From Hemibagrus wyckioides (Eukaryota > Chordata > Actinopteri > Siluriformes > Bagridae), in the NCBI RefSeq assembly GCF_019097595.1, contig NC_080722.1, positions 22,352,130-22,416,129 of the forward strand: DNA of 64,000 bases. Reading direction: 5' to 3'. Of this stretch, positions 63,830-64,000 are shown one piece after another. A program made the position numbers and the translations under genes. The notes below the pieces were generated by a model. It ran no database searches, was not told the origin of the DNA, and saw only the letters and a program-made list of their open reading frames with translations. Within the stretch, counting starts at the first letter, position 1. Every line of letters starts with the position of its first letter.

Positions 63830-64000
63830 TAGTGGCTAACTCTAACCCCTAAAACCCCGCTCTAATAGATCCCTAACTCTTACTGCCTAACCCTAAACCC
63901 CTAACCCTAATTCCTCACCCTAACACCAACCCTAACACTAAAATCCCTCATCCTAAACCCTCTATCTGCCCTCATTTAACCCTGACCACCTAACCCTAAA
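63830..64000 (+). repeat. Degenerate telomere-like CCCTAA repeat inside mms19
   Basis: The last 170 bases carry many CCCTAA and CCCTAAA units, such as CCTAACCCTAAACCCCTAACC at about 63885-63905 and CCACCTAACCCTAAA at the edge, mixed with diverged units. It lies in the mms19 intron upstream of exon 63717-63771 and continues past the window. Confidence 0.8.

Overview
The window looks like nuclear DNA from a ray-finned fish. It has spliced genes with short GT-AG introns, many Tc1-type transposons, tRNA-derived SINEs, fish-type LINE tails and dense CA/GT microsatellites. The conserved genes match vertebrate families closely. A catfish or another ostariophysan is plausible from the Tc1 load, but I cannot prove it.

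Left part (1-13 kb). After a LINE tail and two weak 3'-end fragments comes the most unusual object, a spliced plus-strand gene at 4178-11183. My exon model gives an uninterrupted 1104-codon frame. It joins a KMT5A/SET8-type SET domain (residues 1-150) to four nearly identical 38-residue modules, two Cys/His zinc-binding-like motifs, a tyrosine-recombinase (Crypton/XerD-like) core with Arg, Lys, Arg, His and Tyr in the expected order, and a basic C-terminal domain. The four modules are encoded by a recently amplified tandem array of about 460-bp intron-exon units. A CCAAT-rich promoter lies upstream. GTCCCCA/GTGGGGAC motifs and GT/GA microsatellites lie on both sides.

Middle (13-42 kb). SINEs, a nearly intact Tc1 element (one nonsense codon), a pogo-like MITE and a retroviral pol remnant precede fam20a (plus strand, 11 exons, 526 aa), which encodes a secretory-pathway pseudokinase. 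A decayed Tc1 element sits in one of its introns. fam20a converges on prkar1a (minus strand, 10 coding exons, 376 aa), the regulatory subunit RI-alpha of protein kinase A. This pair is also adjacent on human 17q24.

Right part (42-64 kb). About 11.5 kb of transposon debris (Tc1, RTE-like and RNase-H-type LINE fragments, SINEs, MITEs) separates prkar1a from zdhhc16 (plus strand, 9 coding exons, 357 aa), a DHHC palmitoyltransferase. zdhhc16 converges on the 3' end of mms19 (minus strand, truncated by the window edge), a HEAT-repeat protein of cytosolic Fe-S assembly. zdhhc16 and mms19 are neighbours on human 10q24, so two human blocks meet inside the debris zone. Degenerate telomere-like CCCTAA repeats fill the mms19 intron at the right edge.

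All splice sites were read by eye. For each complete gene the summed coding exon lengths are a multiple of three, which supports the models.
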